The translations under genes and the position numbers were made by a program. From contig JASHRC010000139.1 in assembly GCA_030037525.1 (NCBI GenBank), positions 1 to 39,239 on the forward strand: a DNA stretch of 39,239 nucleotides, written 5' to 3'. A model generated the notes under the pieces. The model ran no database searches. It was not told the DNA's origin and was given only the letters and a program-made list of their open reading frames with translations. Below are positions 16,902 to 26,973 of this stretch, piece by piece; position 1 is the stretch's first letter; each line of letters opens with the position of its first letter. The DNA comes from Candidatus Acidiferrales bacterium (GTDB taxonomy: Bacteria; Acidobacteriota; Terriglobia; Acidiferrales; UBA7541).

Positions 16902-19208
16902 TCAGTAATGGAACCGATAGCGAAACTGCGCGTAGATTTGGCGCGGTTCGTTCCAATGGAAACCGCCAAAGGTAAGACTGTTGTCCAGTTGCACGCGGTA
17001 ATTGGCGACATTGAGCGCGGTCACCGAAATCGTGTATTTCTCGGCGAAAGTTTTTCCGACCGAGAGGTCAAACGTCGTATGGGCAGGCAGATACGGCCCG
17101 GGATATTGCGCGTTCGGCATGCCGTAGAGCCCGTTGGTGAAGCCGGAGCCGTAGTAGACGTTTGTTGAGGCATACATCTGCCAGGGAAGGTTCGAGTTGA
17201 AGCCCACGTTCAAGGTGTTTCTCTGATCGTGATCCACCGGCGAAAATCCCGGAGGTATATCTAATCCGCACGCCGGCGTCACCGGGACTGGGCAAATCAG
17301 CCCACCGGTGATCGGGGAAGTTGCCTCGGCAATCTGATTAGCATAGGCGAGGTGAAACTGACCGCGATGCCAGATGGTCGGCGATCGCAGAGTAAGTTCC
17401 CAACCTTGAATCAAGGCCCTGTCCCAGGTGATCGGCCAGAACAGATTGGACTCTCCGATGTTGTTGTGATCCAGCCAATTCCTGGCCCTGGTCACATAGT
17501 TGTCGGCGTCCAAAGTCCAGCCCCGAAAAGGCATCAGGACCCCAATCTGGTATTCAATATCGCGCTCACCATGCAAGGGAGCGAAAGTAAAATTCTGGCT
17601 GTTTGCCAGGCCGAGAAGCGCGCCCGTTGCTGTCACCAGCGGCGGGGCCTGGTAGTAGTAACCGTAAAAACCGCGAAAGACCCAATTCAAAACTGGAATT
17701 CTCAATGTAGCGCCCAGGCGAGGGTCGGTGGCGTTCTCCGTAATCGAGGATCTGAACTCGGTTTGGCGCAACCCGGCAATGAGAGTCAACCAGGAGTTCA
17801 CCTTGAATTTGTCGTCGAAAAACTGGGCGGTCACTCCGCCGTTAACGGCGATGGAGGAAGCGGGGAAGTTTTGGCTGCCATTCGTGAATTCGTTGTCAAA
17901 ATCGTTGTACTGGTGCTGGCCGAATCCATAGATTCCGCCTTGAAACTCGTTTTTCCAGAAAGCTGCGCTAAAGACAGCCTGCAAGCCTCCGTAGTTGGCG
18001 GTTTGATGGACCGTTGAAATAACGGGAAAATCGTTCGGCCCCCCTTGATAGTCGGCGCCGTTGTAGTGATAGAAGGGAGAAACCGTCAGAAGCATATTGG
18101 GGCTGAAGGTGTGGACCCATGAGAAAGCGACATAGCCATCGGGCTCACGCTCCCCATCGCGGAGGCCGAAACTAGGTGACTCCCCTGCCGCTTCTAAGAT
18201 CTGATTTCCGGATGAGTCGGGATTGGGATCAATGGGTATCTGGTAGTAATCCTGCCGCAACGATGTGACCAGCCGGAACTGGTTCGCGGGATCGGGATTG
18301 AAAATGAACGAAGCGAATCCGCCGTAGCCGTTTTCCGCGTCGTGAACTGTCTGCGGGATGGGCGTCTGAAGTCCGTAATTGCTTCGATTGCCGTTCAAGC
18401 TGGCATAGTAGGCGAATCGCTCGGTATGTCCTCCGCAACTGACCTGGTCATTGGTTTGATACCAGTTCCCAAAGCTGGTGACCAGATCACATTCGCGGGT
18501 GCGTTCAAAACCGGTGCGCGGCACGATGTTGAACATGCCGTAGGTTCGGTCCCCGTAGTCGGCGTCGTAGCTGCCCCGGAGCACTTCGAGATAGTCGATA
18601 TCCTTGGGATCAACTTGCGGCCCCAAATTGGTAGCGATGTTTGTGTTTGGGATCGGAACGCCATCAATCAGCCAGCTGACCTGATGGCCCCCTCGCATGT
18701 GCAGCATATCGTGTGTCACGTAGGCCGCGGGCACGTAGTCTGTGATCATCTCCAACCCGTTGGTGCGGTCTGCTCCGGGAGTCTCCTCGATGGCTTCGCG
18801 GTCCAAAATCGTCGTCGGCGTCACACTATCGGTCGTCGCCTCGACGGGAGCTTCTGAGACGACCACAGTTTCACTGACACTGGCGAGAAGTAACTGTAGA
18901 TGCAGCACGGGGGAAGTGTCGGAAGCAAGCTCGAAGCGCTGTTGCGCAGGGCTGAAGTTTTTCGCTTCCGCGGTGACGACGTAATCGCCGAAGGGCACTG
19001 CCGGAAACGAAAATCGACCCTCGTCGTTGGTCTGGGTCGACTGAGACCAATCCGAAGTGGACGATTTGATTTCGACCAACGCATTGGCGACGGGTCGGTG
19101 CTGCGGGTCGTGCACAATTCCGCGCACCTCGCCGAAAACAGTTGCCCAGGCCGTCCACACGAAAAGAAAAAGGCCCGCCGCGGGCAGCAGAAAAACACCT
19201 CTCCGCAT
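16902..19208 (-). CDS. TonB-dependent receptor with N-terminal carboxypeptidase-regulatory-like domain
   Basis: This is an outer-membrane gated channel that takes up a ligand using TonB energy. The 768-aa product has a signal peptide (basic MRRG, hydrophobic core to about residue 23). A carboxypeptidase-regulatory-like beta-sandwich follows (about 26-105, GEVRGIVHDPQHRPVANALV). Next is a TonB-box-like SETVVVSEAP near 113-121. The plug domain (about 125-240) has MLHMRGGHQVSWLIDGVPIP and IDYLEVLRGSYDADYGDR. The rest is a 22-strand-type barrel ending in aromatic FRYRFHY, as expected for BAM recognition. It is shorter than typical Oar-like receptors. The ribosome-binding site GGAGGAGG precedes the ATG. 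It lies 43 bp after the Cys/His-rich gene and 54 bp before the CusF-SCO1 lipoprotein. The ligand is unproven; copper or a copper chelate is my inference from context. Confidence 0.93.
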   Translation of the reverse strand: MRRGVFLLPAAGLFLFVWTAWATVFGEVRGIVHDPQHRPVANALVEIKSSTSDWSQSTQTNDEGRFSFPAVPFGDYVVTAEAKNFSPAQQRFELASDTSPVLHLQLLLASVSETVVVSEAPVEATTDSVTPTTILDREAIEETPGADRTNGLEMITDYVPAAYVTHDMLHMRGGHQVSWLIDGVPIPNTNIATNLGPQVDPKDIDYLEVLRGSYDADYGDRTYGMFNIVPRTGFERTRECDLVTSFGNWYQTNDQVSCGGHTERFAYYASLNGNRSNYGLQTPIPQTVHDAENGYGGFASFIFNPDPANQFRLVTSLRQDYYQIPIDPNPDSSGNQILEAAGESPSFGLRDGEREPDGYVAFSWVHTFSPNMLLTVSPFYHYNGADYQGGPNDFPVISTVHQTANYGGLQAVFSAAFWKNEFQGGIYGFGQHQYNDFDNEFTNGSQNFPASSIAVNGGVTAQFFDDKFKVNSWLTLIAGLRQTEFRSSITENATDPRLGATLRIPVLNWVFRGFYGYYYQAPPLVTATGALLGLANSQNFTFAPLHGERDIEYQIGVLMPFRGWTLDADNYVTRARNWLDHNNIGESNLFWPITWDRALIQGWELTLRSPTIWHRGQFHLAYANQIAEATSPITGGLICPVPVTPACGLDIPPGFSPVDHDQRNTLNVGFNSNLPWQMYASTNVYYGSGFTNGLYGMPNAQYPGPYLPAHTTFDLSVGKTFAEKYTISVTALNVANYRVQLDNSLTFGGFHWNEPRQIYAQFRYRFHY

Positions 19209-19251
19209 GCTCTACCTCCTCCACTTAAATTTGTTCTTACTGGATGGCAGG

Positions 19252-19623
19252 CTACGAGCGGGGGGGAATGAAGGGAGCGGACCGGAATCCTGGCGCTGTC
19301 GATTGCCGAGAGAGTCCGACCGCTTGCCTGACAGCACCGGGAGCAACCAGGGTGGCGAACCTTTCAGGCGCCGTGGGAGCGATCGGAGCGATCAAGCCGA
19401 AATCGGGCAGTTTCCCGGATTTTGATGTGCAGTGGCAAGCCGCCAGCCGGTCGGAATGCCCGTGGCCATGCGGCATGCAGCACATCATCGTGCAGGTCGG
19501 CGATTCGCAGGAAAGGGCGCGGGCCAGAAGTGCCAGTGGGGTGGCCAGAAGTGCCAGAAGGATCACCAGAATTTGAAGGCGACGCACGAAAAGGAGGCTA
19601 GCACAGCCTTTTGCGCGGTGCAA
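19252..19623 (-). CDS. Small Cys/His/Met-rich membrane or secreted protein
   Basis: The 123-aa product has no family I can name. It has a basic N-terminus, a hydrophobic segment (about residues 16-36), then a dense putative metal-binding cluster at 39-65. The cluster holds Cys39, Cys44, Met46, Met47, Cys48, Cys49, Met50, His52, His54, His56, Cys63, His64 and Cys65 (within CTMMCCMPHGHGH and CHC). The rest is Pro/Ala-rich and low in structure. The start is TTG 19623 with AAGGGG upstream, only 12 bp after the methyltransferase stop; GTG 19587 is an alternative. The gene is 43 bp before the TonB-dependent receptor. Its reality is supported by gene packing and by the non-random clustering of Cys, His and Met right after the membrane segment. 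A copper or other soft-metal role is inferred. Confidence 0.65.
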   Translation of the reverse strand: MHRAKGCASLLFVRRLQILVILLALLATPLALLARALSCESPTCTMMCCMPHGHGHSDRLAACHCTSKSGKLPDFGLIAPIAPTAPERFATLVAPGAVRQAVGLSRQSTAPGFRSAPFIPPRS

Positions 19624-19635
19624 TCTTCGGGCCCC

Positions 19636-20472
19636 TTAGGCGGTGCGGTGGTTTCTCGGCCGGAAGGCCACGGCCATGACATGCGCGCTCGCGCCTTGCA
19701 GCGAAGATTCGCTTTCGATCCAGGAAAGAAGCTCAAGAAGTTTCTCTCGTTGTTCTCTGTCTCTCCATGCCGGGCCGAACCGAGCCGTGCTCCAAGCGGG
19801 ACCTTCGATCGCCAGTATCTGGACATCCCCGAATCCCGCCTTGCTGACCTCGGCGGCCAATTCCCCGGGACGGTGAAAGTAAGCGGTCGTGAAGTAAGAA
19901 GGTTTGTCCGTCTCATTGCGGTGTACCCCGCGGGCCAAATCTGCTTCTACGATTTTGCGAAACTCCGGATCCTGAAAGAAACCCCGAGCGAGCCCGTCGA
20001 GCAGTGACGCGAAACGAGAGATCGAGGCGGCGAACAGGACGCCGTGCGGTTTCAGGACGCGCCGTGCTTCCCGAAGCGCGCGGAAACGATCCGAGCGGCG
20101 AACCAGATGGTACAACGGTCCGAATAGGAGAACGGCATCGGCCCTGCTTCGCGGGAAATCCAGGTGGCGGGCATCGCCGCGCACAATCGAAGCCAATGTG
20201 ACCCCTGACTTCGCCGCATACGAGTGCGCTTGCTCCAAGTGAAGCTGAACCGGGTCGATGAGGTGGACCTGGTATCCTCGTTTAGCGAGTGGGACGGCAT
20301 ATGCTCCGGCTCCGCCGCCCACGTCGACAATCACTGCCGGTGCCGGAGGCAGGTGCCGAGCCAAAATGGCCTGGGTCCTCAGTCGCTCGAGTTCACCCAC
20401 GGGTCCCGACAACCGCTCCCACTCTTTGCCCTCAAGATAGTGTGCCTCGATTTCTTTGGCTATCCGTCGCAT
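19636..20472 (-). CDS. Class I SAM-dependent methyltransferase
   Basis: The product is a soluble Rossmann-fold methyltransferase of about 278 aa. Motif I is VIVDVGGGAGAYA, the acidic end of strand 2 is in VHLIDPVQLHLEQA, motif II-like GDARHLDF follows, and then DAVLLFGPLYHLV and the post-motif ARRVLKPHGVLFAA. The ending (AHVMAVAFRPR) is typical of small-molecule methyltransferases. I chose ATG 20472 because residues from there on (MRRIAKEIEAHYLEG) look like the family N-terminus. A TTG at 20529 would add 19 residues. The substrate is unknown. It is the first gene of the block leading to the Cys/His-rich protein, the TonB-dependent receptor and the SCO lipoprotein, and it is divergent from the histone-deacetylase-like gene. 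Confidence 0.87.
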   Translation of the reverse strand: MRRIAKEIEAHYLEGKEWERLSGPVGELERLRTQAILARHLPPAPAVIVDVGGGAGAYAVPLAKRGYQVHLIDPVQLHLEQAHSYAAKSGVTLASIVRGDARHLDFPRSRADAVLLFGPLYHLVRRSDRFRALREARRVLKPHGVLFAASISRFASLLDGLARGFFQDPEFRKIVEADLARGVHRNETDKPSYFTTAYFHRPGELAAEVSKAGFGDVQILAIEGPAWSTARFGPAWRDREQREKLLELLSWIESESSLQGASAHVMAVAFRPRNHRTA

Positions 20473-20594
20473 TTTGGGTGATGGCCCGGGCCAGGTTTGG
20501 TAAGGCGAGCCTACTTCCGAAGTGCGCAAAAAATCAAATCAGCATGGAGCCGTGGTTTGCGCTCTCGGAAAATACGCGATAGGCTGGCCACGTC

Positions 20595-21533
20595 GTGTTG
20601 CCCTTCAAACTCATCTACCACGAAGGCTACGATCTGAACCTGGGCGCGCACGTTTTCCCTTCCCAAAAATACCGGTTGATTCGCGACAAGCTTCTCGAGG
20701 ACGGAATCGCCACCCAGGATGATTTTCTTGTGCCCCAACCGGCTGCCGATCCCGATGTGCTGCGCGTGCATTCCCGGGAGTACGTCTACAAGCTAAAGAC
20801 GGGCACCCTCAGTCGTACGGAAATAATGCGAATGGAGGTTCCCTACTCCCGAAAGCTGGTGGAGGCTTGCTGGCTGGCTGCGGGGGGTTCCATCCTCGCG
20901 AGCCAGCGCGCACTCGAGGACGGCTGGGCGGCCAATATCGGCGGCGGTTTTCATCATGCCTGCCCGGATCACGGGGAGGGGTTCTGCGTGATCCACGATG
21001 TCGCCGTGGCGATCCGCCGACTCCAATTTGACGGCGCGATCGAACGCGCCATCGTCGTCGACACCGACGTGCATCAGGGAAACGGCACGGCCGTAATTTT
21101 CGGAGGGGACACGAACGTCTATACGCTTTCTCTACACCAGGAACATAACTATCCGGTCCCGAAACCCCCTTCTACAGTTGACGTCGATCTGCCCGATGGC
21201 ACCGACGACGAGCAGTATCTTGCGATCCTGGAGAAGCACCTGCATCAGGCGTTTCACGATTTCGCGCCCCAGCTCCTCGTCTATTTGGCCGGGGCAGATC
21301 CCTATCGAGAAGATCAGCTGGGCGGGCTGGCGCTGACGATCGAGGGCCTCGGGCGACGAGACGCGCTGGTCTTTGATTACGCGCGGAGAAACGGCGTGCC
21401 CGTCGCGATCACGCTGGCCGGAGGCTACGCGCGACGCGTGGCCGACACAGTGGCCATTCACGTAGGCACGATCGTTGCCGCGCGCGACGCGGCACGGCAG
21501 AGTCAAAATCGCGCTAGCTCACAAGTCCGATAA
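20595..21533 (+). CDS. Histone-deacetylase-family amidohydrolase (class IV/HDAC11-like)
   Basis: The product is a zinc-dependent deacetylase-superfamily enzyme; bacterial members act on acetylated polyamines, acetoin-related compounds or proteins. The 312-aa product carries the tandem His motif in GGGFHHACPDHGEGFC, the zinc ligands in VDTDVHQGNGTA (Asp and His) and the third ligand Asp in LAGADPYREDQLGG. A C-terminal LAGGYARR matches the glycine-rich tyrosine loop. The sequence resembles the HDAC11-like, class IV branch more than acetoin-utilisation AcuC. The start is GTG 20595 with no strong ribosome-binding site. The 3' end is 3 bp from the convergent POTRA gene. Substrate cannot be told from sequence. 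Confidence 0.9.
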   Translation: MLPFKLIYHEGYDLNLGAHVFPSQKYRLIRDKLLEDGIATQDDFLVPQPAADPDVLRVHSREYVYKLKTGTLSRTEIMRMEVPYSRKLVEACWLAAGGSILASQRALEDGWAANIGGGFHHACPDHGEGFCVIHDVAVAIRRLQFDGAIERAIVVDTDVHQGNGTAVIFGGDTNVYTLSLHQEHNYPVPKPPSTVDVDLPDGTDDEQYLAILEKHLHQAFHDFAPQLLVYLAGADPYREDQLGGLALTIEGLGRRDALVFDYARRNGVPVAITLAGGYARRVADTVAIHVGTIVAARDAARQSQNRASSQVR

Positions 21534-21536
21534 TTC

Positions 21537-22853
21537 CTATTGGAAGTCGATCAACACGTCGACCGTCGTGCTTTTCGGGTCTTCTTGCAGAAATCGGCCG
21601 ATCTTCTCGTAATGAAAGGGCATTCCGGAGAAGGCTTCCTTGATTCCGCTGGAGATGAATTCGTCGTAAACGGCGCGACTAAAGACGGCTCCGGTGGGAA
21701 TCTTCCATGCCGCGCGAATGCGCTTTTCGCCTTCCGTGGAAAGTCCGGTTAGCACCAGCTTGCCCATGTGATATTGCGGGCCTTCGGTGATCCGAACCGC
21801 ATAGCCGACGGTCTTGGCGTCCTCATCGAAATGCGGTGCAGGCGAGAGACTCACGTCCAGATAGCCGCGCCCTCGATACGCATCGCTGATCGCCTGCCAG
21901 CCCTGCTCCATTCTCATGCCGTCGGCTACGTCACCTTCGTGGAGCGGAACCAGAGTGGCGAGCTCGAGCGGGCCCAAGACGGTCGCGCCGCTCCAAGTCG
22001 GCGCGCGCCAACTGAAGACAGGGCCAGGATCAATCGGCGCCGCGACGGAAACGCTGGAACCTGTCACCTTCGCGGCGGGCGTTCCAAACTTCACGCGAAG
22101 GAAGCCGCGGGAGAGATATGCGGGACGAACCTGCTCCAGTTCGAAAAGCGCGAGAGCGGTCCGCGAGTACTTTCCGCCGACAATATCCGACAGGCGCGAG
22201 TGCAGGCTGCGATCGTTCTCGGCAACAGCATCGCTGAATTCGATGCTCTCCAGAGTGAGACTAGGGTCGTCGACTCGAAACTGCTGGACACGCTCCTCGC
22301 TCCCGGGAGCGGTGATGAGGGAATGCGAAACCGTGTTGTGGAAGCCCATTTTCCCGATTTGGAGCTGGAGCGCGTCGGAGATGTCATCCAGAAGTGAGCC
22401 ACCTTCGGGCGCAGTGCTGTCAAACAGCGGAACCGAACTCTGGAGCGACGCGATCAGTTGATCGTCAGTGAACCAGGGAAAATTGTCGAACCACACGGGA
22501 ACCGCAGGGGCATCGGTGACCTGGAACTCGACCCGAACACCTCCTTCGGCGTCGCCATAGCGATACTGGACGCTCGAGAAGCGGCCGCATTTTGCCAGCT
22601 TGTCGGCCACCTGTTGGAAATCGGCACGGCCTACCTGCGAGCCGACCTCCAGCCCGGTGGCAGCCAAGATCTGCCCGGAAGTGAATCTTTCCGAACCGCT
22701 GAAGCGGATTTCCGCAAGGCGGCCCGTCGCGGCTGGACCCTGTGCCTGCGGCTCGGCGGAGCACCGGGCTGGCAGAGACAGCAGACAGGCGGAGAGGGTC
22801 ATCAGCCGAACGGCGCCCTTCGGGAGGGACGGGAAACCGGAGCCACGTTTCAT
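21537..22853 (-). CDS. POTRA-repeat outer-membrane-assembly-like protein without a barrel
   Basis: The product of about 438 aa has a signal peptide (LMTLSACLLSLPARCSA). It is then made of POTRA-like beta-alpha-alpha-beta-beta repeats. Clear repeat signatures are IRFSGSERFTSGQILAATGL (about 48-67), TLESIEFSDAVAENDRSL, then YLSRGFLRVKFG, and late AYRGRGYLDVSLSP and HMGKLVLTGLSTEGEKRI. BamA/TamA-family proteins have such repeats before a 16-strand barrel, but no barrel follows here. It may be a periplasmic accessory protein, or a stand-alone POTRA protein of a lineage-specific family. ATG 22853 sits 6 bp after the glmS stop, so it is probably co-translated. It is the last gene of the minus-strand run. 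Confidence 0.8.
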   Translation of the reverse strand: MKRGSGFPSLPKGAVRLMTLSACLLSLPARCSAEPQAQGPAATGRLAEIRFSGSERFTSGQILAATGLEVGSQVGRADFQQVADKLAKCGRFSSVQYRYGDAEGGVRVEFQVTDAPAVPVWFDNFPWFTDDQLIASLQSSVPLFDSTAPEGGSLLDDISDALQLQIGKMGFHNTVSHSLITAPGSEERVQQFRVDDPSLTLESIEFSDAVAENDRSLHSRLSDIVGGKYSRTALALFELEQVRPAYLSRGFLRVKFGTPAAKVTGSSVSVAAPIDPGPVFSWRAPTWSGATVLGPLELATLVPLHEGDVADGMRMEQGWQAISDAYRGRGYLDVSLSPAPHFDEDAKTVGYAVRITEGPQYHMGKLVLTGLSTEGEKRIRAAWKIPTGAVFSRAVYDEFISSGIKEAFSGMPFHYEKIGRFLQEDPKSTTVDVLIDFQ

Positions 22854-22859
22854 TTCCAA

Positions 22860-24716
<1,857 letters not shown>

Positions 24717-24831
24717 GGTGAGTGGCCCCCCTCGAACCACTCAATCGGAAACAGCTGGAATTATGCTAGCACAAAGAGGCGGGCGGGGACGTTGGCGGGC
24801 GAAGTGGTGTGCTCGGGCGGTCGACGCGAAA

Positions 24832-25074
24832 TCAATCCAGGATTTCGAAGCGGAACTGTTCGATTACGGGATTGGTCAGGACCTCCCGGGCGATGCGCTC
24901 GACCTCCGTCTCGGCTTCGGTTCGACTGAGGCCATCGAGATCGAGGACGAAGAACTTGCCCTGACGCACATCCTCGACCTTTTGGTAGCCCAGCGAGCAG
25001 AGCGCGCGCTGAATGGTTTGCCCTTGCGGATCAAGAACCGTGGGCTTGAGCATGACCCAAACGTGAGCCTTCAT
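24832..25074 (-). CDS. purS: Phosphoribosylformylglycinamidine synthase subunit PurS
   Basis: PurS is the small structural subunit that couples the PurQ glutaminase to PurL in step four of purine synthesis. The 80-aa product is the normal length and shows family features throughout: HVWVMLKPTVLDPQGQTI at the start, ALCSLGYQKVEDVRQGKFF in the middle, and LTNPVIEQFRFEI at the end. The ATG at 25074 is preceded by GAGGAGGAG, a strong but close ribosome-binding site. purQ and purL are not adjacent. Its neighbour upstream by 24 bp encodes an adenosine-deaminase-family enzyme, so the pair links purine synthesis and salvage. Confidence 0.95.
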   Translation of the reverse strand: MKAHVWVMLKPTVLDPQGQTIQRALCSLGYQKVEDVRQGKFFVLDLDGLSRTEAETEVERIAREVLTNPVIEQFRFEILD

Positions 25075-25098
25075 CTCCTCCTCGGATGCGAGCGACGA

Positions 25099-26121
25099 TT
25101 ATAGCAGGCCCGCCGAGCCGGCTGCCGCGCGAAAGTGGTCGAGCAGTTGGTGTTTCTCGCGGGAGGGCAGAAAGGCCGCGTGGAAACTCTGTGCGGCAAG
25201 TTCCAGGAGCTGCTCACCAGCCAGGCCGAGCGAAGCTGCGCGGGAGTATTCGGTCAACAAATCGGTGTGAAACATCCCCGGGTCGTCGGTTGACACAGTG
25301 ACGCGCGACCCTGCGTCGAGAAGCACTTTGAGCGGATGGTCCCCGAGCGACGCTTCTGGTTTTCCAAGCTGCTTTGCGAGCGCGCCCGTAGCCACGTTGC
25401 TGGTGGGGCAATTTTCGAGCACCACCCCCCGCAAGGCCAGTGACTTGGCCAGGGCCAGGTCGTGCATGAGCGCAATGCCATGGCCGATTCGCTCGGCGCC
25501 TAGCAGTTCCACCGCCTCGCTCACCAAACCCGGCCCGCCCGTTTCGCCGGCATGACACACGATTCCGAGCCCCTGGCTGCGAGCCAGATCGAATGCCGGG
25601 CGGAAAGCCGCGGTGGAAAAGGCAAGTTCGTCGCCGCCCATTCCGAAGGCCACCACGCCGGCTGGATGGAGTTCGACCGCCCACCGCGCGACTTCCAAAG
25701 CGGCGTTGGGCCCGAATTGGCGCGCCGCGTCGAAAATCCATGCGGTTCGAATCCCGCGAGCCGGCACACTCTCGGCGGCCTTGAGGATGGCTGTGAAGTT
25801 GGCCTCGACATCCTGCCTGCGCCGCAACATCACGCCGGCGGAGATGGTGATTTCGGCGTACGCCACCGTTTGACGCACCAGCTCGGCCAACAGCTCGTGC
25901 GTCACAAGCGCGTAGTCTTCCGGATCGCGCAGATAGGAGGTGACCCACTTGAAGGCGTCGATAAAGCCCGAGAAGTCTCGATACTGGTAACGTGCCTCGA
26001 CTTCCCGGGCGGTGATCGGATGGCCATGGCGCGCGGCCAGTCGAACGGCAGTCTCTGGGCGAATCGAGCCTTCCAGGTGCAGATGCAACTCAGCCTTGGG
26101 CAAAGCGTCCAGGATGCTCAT
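25099..26121 (-). CDS. Adenosine-deaminase-family enzyme (adenosine, adenine or aminofutalosine deaminase)
   Basis: The product is a zinc-dependent purine deaminase with a TIM-barrel fold. The 340-aa protein has the metal site KAELHLHLEGS at residues 9-19, FVAFGMGGDE-type substrate loop (VVAFGMGGDEL), the metal His in CHAGE, RIGHGIAL and the catalytic STDDPGMF near the end. All catalytic residues are visible. Adenosine deaminase is the default call. The family also contains adenine deaminases and aminofutalosine deaminase of the futalosine menaquinone pathway, and I cannot separate these from sequence alone. It lies between the PLC-like gene (18 bp) and purS (24 bp) on the same strand, which favours purine metabolism. 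Confidence 0.92.
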   Translation of the reverse strand: MSILDALPKAELHLHLEGSIRPETAVRLAARHGHPITAREVEARYQYRDFSGFIDAFKWVTSYLRDPEDYALVTHELLAELVRQTVAYAEITISAGVMLRRRQDVEANFTAILKAAESVPARGIRTAWIFDAARQFGPNAALEVARWAVELHPAGVVAFGMGGDELAFSTAAFRPAFDLARSQGLGIVCHAGETGGPGLVSEAVELLGAERIGHGIALMHDLALAKSLALRGVVLENCPTSNVATGALAKQLGKPEASLGDHPLKVLLDAGSRVTVSTDDPGMFHTDLLTEYSRAASLGLAGEQLLELAAQSFHAAFLPSREKHQLLDHFRAAAGSAGLL

Positions 26122-26139
26122 CGGGCGTTCCGTTCCGGG

Positions 26140-26973
26140 CTAGGGCAGCGGGGGCCGACCGGCATTGATCCAGGCCGTCATCCAGTACGAGCCGAGATCG
26201 GTTGACGCATCGGAGAGTAGGCGAATGAGCACGGCGCCGGCCTGCGCGTAGAAACGGTCATAGTATTCATCGTTATGGGAAGAAAGCCCCTGGGAAGCAC
26301 GCTCGTCCGCGAGAAGAATATTTTCAAGCCAGGTGTGCGCGCTCAAAGACATTTCGAAAGCATGATCGGTCGGGTCGCGGATAAAGGCCGCCTCGCTGGG
26401 CCTCACGAAAAAGAAGCGCTGATAACGATCCACGAGCCCCACTCCGAACCGCTCATTGACGCCGGCTTGGCCAGAAAGCTTGCCATCGCGGTTCGTGCTG
26501 GTCTTGAAAGGATCGTGTGCGACGGCGACATAGTAAGCAAGCGTCGCGGCCTCGATCTTGACTTGATCCCAATTGCGCATGCGAAAAGCATCGGTCAGCC
26601 TCTCGCTGTAGACGCCGATCTCCCAGGGAAGTTGCCCGTGTGCTGCCACGCTGCGTTTGCCAAATTTCGCTACGGCGTCGGCGTACGAGCGCGGCAGAGC
26701 CGTAAACGGAAAGGGACCGTAATGATCAAGCTCGATGAAACCGTTGCGTGACGCCCCAGGGGTTTTGGACTCGGCCGCCGCGGCGTCATTGGCCTGCTGC
26801 ATGAGGAATGCACGGTTGGACTGGAAAAACGGCAGTATCTCCTCAGGCAGCGTGTCGATCGCTTTATCGGCGATCAACCGCAGGGCGGCGTCGCCCCAGC
26901 CGAACGAAACCGGCGGGATGAGCAGCAGCACACTCACCAGCAACAGAATGACGGCTCCGGTAAGCCGCTTCAT
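26140..26973 (-). CDS. Exported S1/P1-nuclease / zinc-dependent PLC-like protein
   Basis: The 277-aa product has an N-terminal export or membrane segment (RLTGAVILLLVSVLLLIPPVSF). The mature N-terminus is near GWGDAALRLIADKAI, in the same layout as the Trp-containing N-terminus of S1/P1 nucleases and alpha-helical zinc-dependent phospholipases C. Later blocks NGFIELDHYGPFPF, AYYVAVAHDPFKTSTNRDG and KLSGQAGVNERF match the fold's His/Asp metal-binding helices in position. Several expected histidines seem replaced: Ala in DAALR, Lys in PFKTST and Asn in GVNERF. It may therefore have lost some zinc ligands. Its ATG overlaps the permease stop by 4 bp, implying coupling. Fold assignment is fairly good; activity is uncertain. 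Confidence 0.68.
   Translation of the reverse strand: MKRLTGAVILLLVSVLLLIPPVSFGWGDAALRLIADKAIDTLPEEILPFFQSNRAFLMQQANDAAAAESKTPGASRNGFIELDHYGPFPFTALPRSYADAVAKFGKRSVAAHGQLPWEIGVYSERLTDAFRMRNWDQVKIEAATLAYYVAVAHDPFKTSTNRDGKLSGQAGVNERFGVGLVDRYQRFFFVRPSEAAFIRDPTDHAFEMSLSAHTWLENILLADERASQGLSSHNDEYYDRFYAQAGAVLIRLLSDASTDLGSYWMTAWINAGRPPLP

Noticed and set aside
20473-20594. Cobalamin or other riboswitch controlling the TonB-dependent receptor operon
   Set aside because: The region between the divergent genes is too short and shows no B12-box-like sequence; gaps inside the operon are under 60 bp.
24717-24831. glmS ribozyme upstream of glmS
   Set aside because: The gap to purS is only 115 bp, shorter than the ribozyme, and no matching core was seen; the ribozyme is mostly found in Firmicutes.
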